DNA of 14,920 nucleotides from Halobacteriovorax sp. (GCA_002686115.1 NZAF01000102.1:1-14920), one strand, 5' to 3'; numbered from the stretch's first letter, positions 1 to 7,723 are shown. Program-made: numbers and translations. Notes: generated from the letters alone by a model not told the origin.

Positions 1-873
1 ATTGTTTATATAGTTTTCTATCTCCCTTACTCTTTTATCAGTCATTTTATCTAGGTCTGTCGTTCTTTTAACAAGCTTTCTTAGCGATCCTATTACATTC
101 TCTACTGAGCCTCTTTGATTTGGTTTCATAGGATCACAATAATAGATTGGGTAACTTGATAGATGTGGTTTTCTAAATTCTGTTCCATTGTCGTTTGTAA
201 TACTTAAAACTTTATCGTTTTTTAATGCTTTTTTTGTAAGTTGATGTACTTCATCTGCCCTTGTGGAAGTCATCTTCCTTATTCTAACAAGCCTTGTTTT
301 TCTCTCAATGCAAACGAGCAGTTGTTTTCTATTTGCGCCAAACATCCCATCTCTTTCCCAATGACCCTTACGTGTTCTGTTGTTAGCTGATATTGGTCTT
401 TTTGATATATTAGTGAGTTTTTCCTCTCTTATATGATGCTGTCTGCGACGTCCTATACCTGTTTTCCCGCCAAAGCGAAGTAGCTTCTTATACTCACTAT
501 TTTCATATATGAAGTTGTAAATAGTTTGATGAGAGATATTCAAATACTTTTCCCTTTTGAATCTACCTGCGACCTTTTCTGGACTCCAGCCTTTTTTTAG
601 TTTCTCAATTATGACATTTTCAATTTTTGGTTGAATGACTTTCTTGCGTCCCTTTTCAAGAGCTCTTCTGTTTGTCTTGATCTGAGCTAGTCTAGGATTA
701 TAAACTTGATGATATGGACTAGAACTTGGATCTTTATTTCTCCCAATTTCTCTGTAAATAGTTGTTTTATGGAAGCCAAGTTCTGTAGCTATTTCAGAAA
801 TGGAAAAATCTCTTTTCAACATAGCAGAAATTTGGCATCTATCTTCATAAGACACCCTTGAGTACTGATTCAT
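1..873 (-). CDS. IS30-family transposase, C-terminus missing (window edge)
   Basis: This frame is open from ATG at 873 to base 1 (291 codons, no stop). It begins MNQYSRVSYEDRCQISAML, continuing into an IS30-type N-terminal helix-turn-helix (SISEIATELGFHKTTIYREI, about residues 25-45). A second HTH-like block follows (WSPEKVAGRFKREKYLNIS, then HQTIYNFIY). The DDE catalytic core is visible: first Asp in GHWERDGMFGA, where the family usually has WEGD; second Asp in SITNDNGTEF; Glu in NQRGSVENVIGSLRK. Only a short C-terminal stretch should be missing, since IS30 transposases are usually 310-380 residues. A GGAG lies about 8 bases before the ATG. The enzyme catalyses cut-and-paste or circle-mediated transposition of its own element. 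Family assignment rests on the motifs and is firm; activity is untested. Confidence 0.93.
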   Translation of the reverse strand, partial: MNQYSRVSYEDRCQISAMLKRDFSISEIATELGFHKTTIYREIGRNKDPSSSPYHQVYNPRLAQIKTNRRALEKGRKKVIQPKIENVIIEKLKKGWSPEKVAGRFKREKYLNISHQTIYNFIYENSEYKKLLRFGGKTGIGRRRQHHIREEKLTNISKRPISANNRTRKGHWERDGMFGANRKQLLVCIERKTRLVRIRKMTSTRADEVHQLTKKALKNDKVLSITNDNGTEFRKPHLSSYPIYYCDPMKPNQRGSVENVIGSLRKLVKRTTDLDKMTDKRVREIENYINN

Positions 874-908
874 GGTACAACTCCTAATTAAGTTTTTTGG
901 CGATTATT

Positions 909-937
909 TATTTAGAACAAGGGTGTTCTTTTATCAA
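909..937 (-). promoter_or_regulatory. Candidate transposase promoter with a palindrome in the spacer
   Basis: On the minus strand TTGATA (932-937) and TAAATA (909-914) are separated by exactly 17 bases, just inside the IS end and 36 bases before the transposase ATG. The spacer is mostly occupied by the inverted repeat AGAACA-AGGG-TGTTCT (914-929 on the plus strand). That could be a repressor site for self-limitation of transposase expression, or a hairpin blocking read-through. The -10 box matches the consensus only partly. Confidence 0.4.
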
Positions 938-944
938 TCGCGGA

Positions 945-968
945 GTTGCACTAGAAGTTGGAATCTGG
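945..968. repeat. Terminal inverted repeat of the IS30 element
   Basis: GTTGCACTAGAAGTTGGAAT and the following CTGG resemble ends of IS30-family elements, which often carry a 'TTGCACTnnAAnTTnGAATCT' core. It lies 72 bp upstream of the transposase start, as expected for the 5' end. The partner repeat is outside the window, so the assignment rests on family resemblance and position. Confidence 0.6.
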
Positions 969-1033
969 CCACTAGACTTTTCCAGTAAACGTAGCGTTAA
1001 TTAACGCAGTGATTACTGGAAAAGTCTAGTGGC
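968..1033. repeat. 66-bp near-perfect palindrome
   Basis: The outer arms (968-988 and 1013-1033) are perfect 21-bp reverse complements starting GCCACTAGACTTTTCC. The centre (994-1007) is a perfect 14-bp palindrome, GCGTTAATTAACGC. Only the five bases on each side between them (989-993 and 1008-1012) do not match fully, so the arms are 33 bases long around a centre at 1000/1001. No T-tract follows on either strand, so it is not a standard intrinsic terminator as it stands. It directly touches the IS30 terminal repeat on the left and a 13-bp direct repeat on the right. Confidence 0.95.
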
Positions 1034-1059
1034 ACCAAATAAGAAAGGCACCAAATAAG
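1031..1059. repeat. Two direct copies of GGCACCAAATAAG, 16-bp period
   Basis: Identical 13-mers at 1031-1043 and 1047-1059 are separated by AAA. The first copy overlaps the right end of the palindrome by three bases and the second ends immediately before the OPT stop codon (1060-1062). It looks like a small tandem duplication at the palindrome's edge. Confidence 0.9.
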
Positions 1060-2895
1060 TTAGTTCTTTTCGATTGATGAAGATTTTGCGTAGTTTATGC
1101 TTGTTGTTGCTAACAGGCCTATGAAGAAAAGTACGCTTAGTGTTGTGCCGTAGTTGAAGTTTTCGACGGCCGCTATTTCTGTGCCGGCTATGGCAAGTAT
1201 TCCAAATAGTAGAGCGAAGAGTGCATCTCCTGTGATGAGTCCTGCTGCTGTTAAGATTCCTCGGTGAGTGATCTTTGTTAAAGACTTTGTACCTGAAAGT
1301 CTTGCTAGTGAACCTAAAAGAATTCCTGTACCGATATATGAAGGAAGATAAATTCCAACTGCAAATGCAAGTGAACTTAAAATGATTCCTTTTTTCTTTC
1401 CAATGATTTCAATGATGACCGCAATCACTCCAAGTCCTGCACCAGCAAGAACTGGCTTCATTGGAATATCACTGGCGATAAAAAGTGATTTTAAAACCGT
1501 CGCGAAAAAACTTGCTTGTGGAGCCGGGAGGTTTTCACTTCCTAGAGTTCCCGTTTCGTGTGCCACATAAACTGCTAGTGGAACAGAAATCGCTCCACCA
1601 ATAAGACCAACGATTTGACCTACAAATGAGCTTGATACTTTGAGACCATTAAATTGCATTGTTTTATAATCTTGAGAAGAATCATTTGAAGCACAAATGG
1701 CAACACAAGCTGCAACAATAATAGGAACTAAGAAGTAAACTCCTTGAATACCTTCAAGGCCAATTGCCAAACCAACAAGGCTTAGAACAAGCATTCCCAT
1801 AAAGACTGTTCCACTAACTGGTGAAGCAGAAGATCCAACTTGAAGAGATAATAGAGCACCAAGTCCACTTAGAAAAAAGATAAGAAGAAGAGCGACAATA
1901 CTAAGGGCCACAAGTCCTACGATTGTAGCTCCTGAATAAACCATCATAAGAACTAGGAGAATTGCTCCAAGTCCAATTGAGCCTAATAGTTGTTTTCTTC
2001 TTTCTGGTGGAATCTCTAAAAGAGCAGCATCGTAATCAGCTTCTTTATCAGCAAGAGCTTCACGAGTCTTTCTTCCTTCAATAATATAATCAATAAGCGA
2101 GTAGACAACGGCTACAACCATAGCGGCACCACCAACCCAACGAAATGTTGTTCCTGGCATGCCTGCAGATGCTGAAATTCCTTTAACAACAGCATTTAGA
2201 AGTCCACCTGAAAAAATTAAAATGGCAGTTGGAACAGTTAAAAGTGCACCAATACCAAAGTAGAGAGGGTTAATAGGAAGTGGAAGTTTCGTTTCAACAC
2301 CACTGAGAGTAAGTTTTAGGTCATAGATACTTGCTTTTAAAACTTTGATTTGACTTAAAAGCGCCATCACAAAACCAAATGCTAGTCCTGGAACTAGAGA
2401 GAGACTAAGTGGTGGACGAGCTTGAGGATTATCCGCTGCTGTTTGAATGAGACGATCACAGGCAACAGCTTCAGGTGCTGGAAGCTTTGGATCAGTTAAG
2501 AATCTCTCAGTAGCAAGACCTACAAAACCCCAACCAAGAAAACAGCCTGCGGCCGCAGAGAGCATAAGTGATACAATATCAACAGGAGGTACTGGTACCT
2601 TAAGTTCAGCTGCTAAAATTTGAACAATGGGGGCTACGAAAGCAACTCCTGCGGTAACTGCTACGCCTGCAGAACCTGTGACCTGTGCCATAGCAAGAAA
2701 GCCTTTCATATCCTCTTTAAAGAAAGAACCCATAGCAACCCAACCAAAGAGGACTACAAGGGGACTAATCCCTGGTGTAATACCTGCTTTTAGTGCAGAA
2801 AAAACAAATGCTGCACCTAGTACAAAAGATATAATAAAACCAAAGGCCATTCCGGCTCTTTTAGACTTCACTGATGGTTCAAATGATGTGCTCAT
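1060..2895 (-). CDS. OPT-family oligopeptide transporter
   Basis: This is an inner-membrane transporter of the OPT (oligopeptide transporter) superfamily, of the prokaryotic type. Those proteins are secondary carriers for small peptides or metal chelates; the substrate here is unknown. The 611-residue protein is strongly hydrophobic, with roughly 14-16 membrane segments. Family-like blocks include PAPEAVACDRLI (about 139-150), SASPVSGTVFMGM (about 356-368) and SSQDYKT (about 406-412). A charged loop (about 272-304) divides the protein. The frame opens further upstream, but ATG at 2895 is chosen because AGAGAGGATT precedes it and the sequence then begins MSTSFEPSVKSKRAGMAFG, directly before the first membrane helix. 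The 105 bases upstream separate it from a leftward lipoprotein gene that could share its transcript. Length and integrity are normal. Confidence 0.88.
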   Translation of the reverse strand: MSTSFEPSVKSKRAGMAFGFIISFVLGAAFVFSALKAGITPGISPLVVLFGWVAMGSFFKEDMKGFLAMAQVTGSAGVAVTAGVAFVAPIVQILAAELKVPVPPVDIVSLMLSAAAGCFLGWGFVGLATERFLTDPKLPAPEAVACDRLIQTAADNPQARPPLSLSLVPGLAFGFVMALLSQIKVLKASIYDLKLTLSGVETKLPLPINPLYFGIGALLTVPTAILIFSGGLLNAVVKGISASAGMPGTTFRWVGGAAMVVAVVYSLIDYIIEGRKTREALADKEADYDAALLEIPPERRKQLLGSIGLGAILLVLMMVYSGATIVGLVALSIVALLLIFFLSGLGALLSLQVGSSASPVSGTVFMGMLVLSLVGLAIGLEGIQGVYFLVPIIVAACVAICASNDSSQDYKTMQFNGLKVSSSFVGQIVGLIGGAISVPLAVYVAHETGTLGSENLPAPQASFFATVLKSLFIASDIPMKPVLAGAGLGVIAVIIEIIGKKKGIILSSLAFAVGIYLPSYIGTGILLGSLARLSGTKSLTKITHRGILTAAGLITGDALFALLFGILAIAGTEIAAVENFNYGTTLSVLFFIGLLATTSINYAKSSSIEKN

Positions 2896-3000
2896 AATCC
2901 TCTCTCTCAAAAAATTTAATATTTTAAAATATACAATCGCCTTAGTGCAGTGATTTTGCAAATACTTTAGTATTAAAGTAAGAAAAAGATTTTGTGCTTC

Positions 3001-3720
3001 TTAGTTCCAAGGTGTGTCTTTAAAGCCGATTCTTCCAGCAAGGGGGAGCTTTAGTGCAGGCGAGTAGAGATCTAGGCCAAAGTTTAATCCCAGAATATTG
3101 AGCTCTATTCCTTCTAAAAGACCAATTTCAAGCCCAAGAACACCATAAAGGGAAAATTGAAAGCCAGTCTTAGAAGGTGATAGCCCAATGACTTGATTTG
3201 TCAGAGCATAGTCTTTTCCAACTGCATGAGGAGGAAGCTCAAGATTAAGCTCATCCACATTGTTAATAATATAAGAAACAAATGTATTTGAGTTTGGGCC
3301 AGGCCATACGCGATAGAGATCTTTGTACGGATATTCCTGAATTTCCTTCATTACCTTTTGAATAATAGTTCTAGCTTTGGGGCCTGTGACTTCAAACATG
3401 ATTTCTGGTTCATTATCATACCATCTACGATCAGGAATATCTTTTCTAATAGATATAGATGAGCCACTTCTTCTGATGTTCCAAGAAGTGACCTGAGCGA
3501 CAGTGTACTGTGAATCTTCACTTTTTTTCCATGCAAACCATGGATGAATACCAAAATAACCTCTCCAAGAAAAAGCTCTTGCATAGTAGATCTGAAAAAT
3601 ATCTTCTTTTTGCTCTTTGGCTGGAGTGGCAATGTTAACACTCTCACGTGAAGCTTCTCGCCAGCTCTTATTCGCACAAGATATGTTAGTTAAAATAAAC
3701 AATAGTAAAAATATTCTCAT
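3001..3720 (-). CDS. DUF3750 family protein, predicted lipoprotein
   Basis: This 239-residue protein matches the DUF3750 pattern as I know it: YYARAFSWRGYFGIHPWFAW (about 45-64), then WNIRRSGSS (about 80-88), PDRRWYDNEPEIM (about 96-108), the hallmark YRVWPGPNSNTF (136-147), LPPHAVGKDY, and a C-terminal glycine-rich LGLEIGLLEGIELNILGLNF region. Its biochemical function is not known. The N-terminus is a short hydrophobic signal ending LTNISC, with Cys15 as probable lipidation site; Asn at -3 is a poor lipobox residue. The Shine-Dalgarno sequence before ATG 3720 is weak, but no other start fits the signal sequence. It lies between a small secreted protein gene (67 bases upstream) and the OPT gene (105 bases downstream), all leftward, possibly one transcript. 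Confidence 0.8.
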   Translation of the reverse strand: MRIFLLLFILTNISCANKSWREASRESVNIATPAKEQKEDIFQIYYARAFSWRGYFGIHPWFAWKKSEDSQYTVAQVTSWNIRRSGSSISIRKDIPDRRWYDNEPEIMFEVTGPKARTIIQKVMKEIQEYPYKDLYRVWPGPNSNTFVSYIINNVDELNLELPPHAVGKDYALTNQVIGLSPSKTGFQFSLYGVLGLEIGLLEGIELNILGLNFGLDLYSPALKLPLAGRIGFKDTPWN

Positions 3721-3787
3721 GTCGTAGATGATATAAAACTATAAAAGAGAGGTCTATGTATTTTGCTTAAAAATTTAATTCAGATTA

Positions 3788-4312
3788 TTAAGTCCAAACA
3801 GTGAATACTTTTAGACCGAATACACATCCATTATCCATAATCATGATAATCGCATGATACCCGATAAAGATCGAGCGACCATCACCATGACCATATTGAA
3901 TGAGACGTATGTTCTTTCCATATTTTTCTTTTATTGAATTGATGAGTTTTTGAAATCTTTCTGGAGAGTCATCTTCTGGATCATCACTTGCATAATGAAC
4001 TAGTGAATCAAGCTCCCAATTTAGAAACTTATAGGCTTCACTATCATTTTCAATTCTGTATGTTGGCTCATAAGTCTCATTGTCAGGATCAATAATCTTT
4101 CCATTAAGAACTCTTTTTATTTCTTCGTCAGTATTAGCCGTGATAGCTTCTTTTGAGCTAAATGCCGTCCAAAAATCATCAGATTCTGAAGTATAGTAAA
4201 CACCAGTAACCATTGATTCTAATCTTTTGGCTTCTGTCATAGCTGTTGCACATTGCTGTGCTCTTGAAGTCATTGATATTAAGATAGTTAGAAATAAAAT
4301 AAGACCCTTCAT
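3788..4312 (-). CDS. Secreted hypothetical protein, 174 aa
   Basis: I do not recognise a family. The protein starts MKGLILFLTILISMTSRAQQ, a typical signal peptide with a likely signal-peptidase-I cut after SRA, then an acidic mature domain of about 155 residues. That domain has a central Asp/Glu-rich stretch (about 110-118) and a C-terminal block, YGHGDGRSIFIGYHAIIMIM, ending in a hydrophobic NGCVFGLKVFTVWT. Cys near 21 and Cys in NGC could pair in the periplasm. The start is well supported by AGAGGGG a few bases before ATG 4312. It is the first gene of a leftward group and shares a 191-bp divergent intergenic region with the barrel-antiporter operon. Confidence 0.7.
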   Translation of the reverse strand: MKGLILFLTILISMTSRAQQCATAMTEAKRLESMVTGVYYTSESDDFWTAFSSKEAITANTDEEIKRVLNGKIIDPDNETYEPTYRIENDSEAYKFLNWELDSLVHYASDDPEDDSPERFQKLINSIKEKYGKNIRLIQYGHGDGRSIFIGYHAIIMIMDNGCVFGLKVFTVWT

Positions 4313-4503
4313 ATAAACCCCTCTTTTTAGTTGAGTGCAACATACCAGAAAAGTAAGAAAAGGGTAGGGTTTTTGTCGGTTTTACCCCATATGTGAATGA
4401 TATATTTGCTATCTAAATTTTAATGACTATATGAATTTATCTTGAAGATTACCTTTTTATTCTCAATTAACTTAATGAATATATCGGTGGTAAAATACCT
4501 CAG

Positions 4504-5412
4504 ATGATGAGATGGCTTCTAATTCTTTCTACATTTTTTACAGCTTTCAATGCAAAGGCATTATCTACTTTCACTGTTCAAGTGAAAAAGCCAAATCATT
4601 CCATCGTATTTCGCAATAAAAAAAACATTCATGAATTCAGACCTAATGCTAGTTTGCACTGGGGAGTAAAGTACTCAGCAGACTCATTCTATATTGAATA
4701 TGGTGGCAAGATTAAAGATACCAATTATGGAAATAGTGATGTTGGGAATAACTCTTATAAAAGTTTAAGAGTAGGCCTATCCTTTAGTAATTTTTTTATA
4801 GGACTCTATCATCAAGAGTGGAAAGGCTTTAGTAGTGATGAAAGAGATGAAGCTTCATGTGAATATTGCCTAGAAAGAGAAAACCTCTCGAGTAGAGAGA
4901 GTAGTGTGAATCTTCTTTACGCGTTTGATTCAAACTATAGCATGAGGGCATTAAACTCAGATGGTTCACGTGGAGTAAATCGTGCATCTTCATGGCTACT
5001 GATTGCTTTTTACGATAGATTTAGAGTTCATGATAATCAAACTCTCATTATTGAAGACCCACAAAATAATTTCGAATTCTTTGATGACTTACATACTATA
5101 GAAGCTGAGCAATATGGATTAGGGTTTGGTTATGGACTAGTTTATCCATTTGGCCCACTGTACTTTGCATTATCAGCTTCAATTGGAATTGGTTATCAAA
5201 AAGCGAAACTCATTGATGAAGAGAGAAGTCGTAATGAATATATTGTAAACCCTAGTCACTGGAGCCTAAAGATCAATCTTGGAACACAGGGAAAAGGTTT
5301 AAATATTGGGGTTAAAGGTTATCTTTTCTCTAATATTTACAAAATTGGTGAAAGTCAAAATGTTGGCAATGTAAACTATAGTCTATATTCTTATTTAAGT
5401 TATACATTTTAA
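4504..5412 (+). CDS. Predicted outer-membrane beta-barrel protein (DUF4421-like)
   Basis: This 302-residue protein has an N-terminal signal (MMRWLLILSTFFTAFNAKA, cut near residue 19). Alternating hydrophobic/polar strands run through the rest: SLHWGVKYSADSFYIEYGG, SYKSLRVGLSFSNFFIGLY, YGLGFGYGLVYPFGPLYF, and WSLKINLGTQGKGLNIGVKG. The C-terminus is SLYSYLSYTF with a terminal Phe, the usual BAM-recognition ending. The pattern resembles DUF4421 proteins, several of which occur in predatory deltaproteobacteria; that name is tentative. CEYC (about 119-122) is a possible redox-active or disulfide motif in a loop. No clear Shine-Dalgarno precedes the two adjacent ATGs (4504, 4507). The antiporter gene begins 10 bases downstream with its RBS (AAAGGA) over this stop, so the two are almost certainly co-transcribed. 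Confidence 0.72.
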   Translation: MMRWLLILSTFFTAFNAKALSTFTVQVKKPNHSIVFRNKKNIHEFRPNASLHWGVKYSADSFYIEYGGKIKDTNYGNSDVGNNSYKSLRVGLSFSNFFIGLYHQEWKGFSSDERDEASCEYCLERENLSSRESSVNLLYAFDSNYSMRALNSDGSRGVNRASSWLLIAFYDRFRVHDNQTLIIEDPQNNFEFFDDLHTIEAEQYGLGFGYGLVYPFGPLYFALSASIGIGYQKAKLIDEERSRNEYIVNPSHWSLKINLGTQGKGLNIGVKGYLFSNIYKIGESQNVGNVNYSLYSYLSYTF

Positions 5413-5422
5413 AGGACTATAG

Positions 5423-6601
5423 ATGGACGTTGTTATTAGTCTAGGAACGATACTAATCGTTGGTTATTTTTTTGGTCTTGTCGCTGAAAAGTTTAGACTT
5501 CCTAGGGTAACTGCTTATTTACTTGCCGGAGTACTTTTTTCTGATGAAATTCTAGGACATCTTGTAAACTTAGACCTTAAGAGTTGGTCAGAGACATTTT
5601 CAGCAATCTCTCTTGGGTTTATCGCGTATATCGTTGGTGGAGAAGTCGATTTAAGTAAGTTTAAAACAAATGGAAAACTTGTTTTTCGCTCGACTATTCT
5701 ATCTTCATTTGCTCCTTTAATTTTCGTCTTCTTAGGCTTTTATCTTTTTACAGATATTCTTGGTGTTACTAAAGAGATGGCATTTTTATTTGCTGCACTT
5801 TCTACCACAACAGATGCTGCAGCACCTATTGCTATCATTAATCAATTTCAATCAAAAGGTGAGCTTACTGAAACAACAATAGGCGTAGTTGCGCTTGATG
5901 ATGCAGTCGGAATTGTTGTCTTTATGTTTTTTTCTGTCTTTTTTCTTTCTTCTGGAGCAATGAGTTGGCAAGAGACGCTAACGCATGAACTTGGTCTATC
6001 AATCTTTATTGGACTTTTGATGGGACTCTTTTTAAATAAAGCAAGTCTTCTTTCTCCATCTAATGATTACATCTTTCCTTTGTTATCAGGACTTATTCTA
6101 CTTTCTGTTGGTATTAGTGAGTACTTTCATACCTCAACGCTACTGACATGTATTATTATTGGCCTTACTGCAAACAATTTAAGTTCAAAAGCGATGCAAA
6201 AAACATCTTTAATGATGCCTGTTGAGCACATAGAGGACTTTGTTTTTATTACCTTTTTTACATTAACAGGAATTCACTTTTCATTTTCATATTTTAAAGT
6301 GGCGCTCATTCCAATGACTGCGTATGTTATTTTAAGAGGTCTAGGTAAGTATGTGGGAGCCTATCTTGGATGTAAAATCTCTTCACCTTCTGACAATAGT
6401 ACAAGTAAGTTTCTTGGTTTAACACTGCTTCCTCAAGCAGGGGTTGCTATTGGACTAGTGTTTCAGATAATTCACTTACCTGAATTTAGAAGTAATAAAG
6501 AGCTTATTTTTAATATTATTCTTGGAAGTACTATCATTTATGAAATCTTTGGTTCACTAATGGCGAAATACTCTCTAGAAAGCACTGGAGACATCAAGTA
6601 A
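5423..6601 (+). CDS. Cation:proton antiporter, CPA2-type (Na_H_Exchanger domain)
   Basis: This is an inner-membrane monovalent cation/H+ exchanger of the PF00999 fold, 392 residues, about 12-13 membrane segments. The discontinuous-helix motif is STTTDAAAPIAI (127-138). The ion-binding helix carries VVALDDAVGI, with the paired Asp159-Asp160 typical of electrogenic CPA2 exchangers such as NapA. FRLPRVTAYLLAGVL (24-38) matches the usual first-helix P-x-x-x-G-Y-L-x-x-G pattern. The C-terminal LPQAGVAIGLVF block matches the family. It ends at about residue 392 without an RCK/TrkA-N domain, so the nucleotide regulation of KefB/KefC is absent. An AAAGGA motif precedes the ATG, overlapping the previous gene's stop. 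Whether it carries Na+ or K+ cannot be read from sequence. Confidence 0.88.
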   Translation: MDVVISLGTILIVGYFFGLVAEKFRLPRVTAYLLAGVLFSDEILGHLVNLDLKSWSETFSAISLGFIAYIVGGEVDLSKFKTNGKLVFRSTILSSFAPLIFVFLGFYLFTDILGVTKEMAFLFAALSTTTDAAAPIAIINQFQSKGELTETTIGVVALDDAVGIVVFMFFSVFFLSSGAMSWQETLTHELGLSIFIGLLMGLFLNKASLLSPSNDYIFPLLSGLILLSVGISEYFHTSTLLTCIIIGLTANNLSSKAMQKTSLMMPVEHIEDFVFITFFTLTGIHFSFSYFKVALIPMTAYVILRGLGKYVGAYLGCKISSPSDNSTSKFLGLTLLPQAGVAIGLVFQIIHLPEFRSNKELIFNIILGSTIIYEIFGSLMAKYSLESTGDIK

Positions 6602-6604
6602 GTC

Positions 6605-6644
6605 TTCATTTTCATATTTTCTTTATATAAGATTTGAAAATGAA
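6605..6644. promoter_or_regulatory. 10-bp inverted repeat spanning the regulator's start codon
   Basis: TTCATTTTCA (6605-6614) and TGAAAATGAA (6635-6644) are perfect reverse complements 20 bases apart. The right arm contains the ATG at 6640-6642. As RNA it could hide the start site; as DNA it could bind a dimeric HTH protein, including the gene's own product. Both are inferences. Its AT-rich make-up means a chance repeat is possible. Confidence 0.45.
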
Positions 6645-7674
6645 TAACTTAGAATTTTATGAAAAAATATCTTTAAAGTTACTTGAAATCTTAAGAGGTG
6701 AGAGAACTCAACTTGAGATGTCTTTACTAATGGAGTATCAAACCAATCAGTATTATAAGTTTGAGGCAGGGTTAAAAAAGTTTAAACTAGATGATCTAAT
6801 AAAAATTTGTGAAATTAATAATCTAAATCTCATAGATTTTTTAAATAATAAACTTGAGTTAAAAGTCGAAGAACTTTCATTTGAGTCGATACAGAGTGAG
6901 TTTTTTAAGGTCTGGACATCTAGTGAAATGGTCTATATTAAAAAGGTTCTCTCTATCAATGATTCGCGGTTAAAAAGAATTTTAAAGGGTGAATCGGAAC
7001 TAAGCGTTCCTGAATTTTTGCAAATTATTGATCAAGTTGCTGATAGGCTTTCATCATTCTTATCCTGCTTTAGTCCATTAGATTATTACTCAGAATATGA
7101 ATTACCCATTGAAAAACGATATGATCTCATAGACTTATATTTGAAATATCCAGAAGCACTCGTTATTGAGAGTGCAACGAGAGTTAAAGAAATAAATGAA
7201 GCATCTGATAATTTAAAAAAGGAAGTGTTATTAAATTACACGCAAATAGATAAAGAGAAATTTGAAGAAATTTATAAATATCTTATTGATCATGGGTTTT
7301 TAAAAATAAGTGATGGTAAGTTTCAATTTAATGGGCGTAAAGTAGAAGTTCAATATGGAGAGAGAACTAATGAATATGTGGGAAAAATTTGGAGATACCT
7401 AAAAGATATTTCTAAATATAGAATTGACTCTCATGGAAAGTATTATGGAACATCCACTAGAATTGCACCTGTATCAGATGAAGCAAAACAAAAAATTAAT
7501 AGCATTCTTAAAGATTCCTATCGCAAAATATCAGAAATCATAGATCTTGATGAGGAGTCTGAAAAATCTGATATCTTCTATTTGAGACGAGAAGCCTTTT
7601 ATCATCATGAGTTAGAAGATATCAAAAATGGAAACCTCCGCCAAAGTGATGAACTTAATCCAAAGAAGTATTAA
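6640..7674 (+). CDS. TIGR02147/DUF4423-type HTH regulator
   Basis: This 344-residue protein is probably DNA-binding. The N-terminus has an XRE-like helix-turn-helix (TNQYYKFEAGLKKFKLDDLI, about 31-50). A second, similar segment (DSRLKRILKGESELSVPEFL, about 108-127) looks like a duplicated HTH. The C-terminal two-thirds follows the DUF4423/TIGR02147 plan, seen mainly in Bdellovibrio-like and Fibrobacter genomes: a winged segment (about 190-240, DKEFEEIYKYLIDHGFLK-like) and a closing helical part around YYGTSTRIAPVSDEAKQKI. Targets are unknown. ATG 6640 is preferred over the in-frame TTG at 6634, since no good Shine-Dalgarno supports the TTG. A terminator-like hairpin separates it from the FeeM-PilZ gene. 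The HTH and C-terminal patterns are seen; the regulatory role is inferred. Confidence 0.72.
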   Translation: MNNLEFYEKISLKLLEILRGERTQLEMSLLMEYQTNQYYKFEAGLKKFKLDDLIKICEINNLNLIDFLNNKLELKVEELSFESIQSEFFKVWTSSEMVYIKKVLSINDSRLKRILKGESELSVPEFLQIIDQVADRLSSFLSCFSPLDYYSEYELPIEKRYDLIDLYLKYPEALVIESATRVKEINEASDNLKKEVLLNYTQIDKEKFEEIYKYLIDHGFLKISDGKFQFNGRKVEVQYGERTNEYVGKIWRYLKDISKYRIDSHGKYYGTSTRIAPVSDEAKQKINSILKDSYRKISEIIDLDEESEKSDIFYLRREAFYHHELEDIKNGNLRQSDELNPKKY

Positions 7675-7676
7675 CT

Positions 7677-7723
7677 AATATCCATTTCTGAAAAGCTATT
7701 TGCAATAATGGATATTTCTTAAT
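7677..7723 (+). terminator. Hairpin after the TIGR02147 gene
   Basis: A perfect 10-bp stem, AATATCCATT (7677-7686) with AATGGATATT (7707-7716), encloses a 20-base loop and is followed by TTCTTAATATTT. It starts two bases after the stop codon. The stem is AT-rich and the loop long, so termination may be weak; it could instead be a processing or binding site. Confidence 0.45.

Larger units (their letters stand above)
1..968 (-). mobile_element. IS30-family insertion sequence, partial (cut by left window edge)
   Basis: The transposase at 1-873 is IS30-like, and the end upstream of it (945-968) carries an IS30-type terminal repeat. The other end and the target duplication lie outside the window, so the outermost base is uncertain by a few positions. 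The reading frame is intact from its start to the window edge with no stop or frameshift, so the copy may be active. It lies downstream of the OPT transporter gene, transcribed in the same (leftward) direction, and its end touches a 66-bp palindrome. Confidence 0.85.

Noticed and set aside
1382..2953. Open frames on the plus strand (1382-1570 and 2627-2953) opposite the OPT gene
   Set aside because: They lie antisense within a well-supported membrane protein gene, with no ribosome binding site or recognisable product.
2963..2980. TACTTTA-GTAT-TAAAGTA hairpin between the DUF3750 and OPT genes as a terminator
   Set aside because: Seven pairs, only one G-C, and only TTT follows on the leftward strand; too weak to call a terminator.
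3351..3677. Alternative minus-strand frame within the DUF3750 gene
   Set aside because: The DUF3750 frame has clear family motifs; this one is its overlapping shadow.
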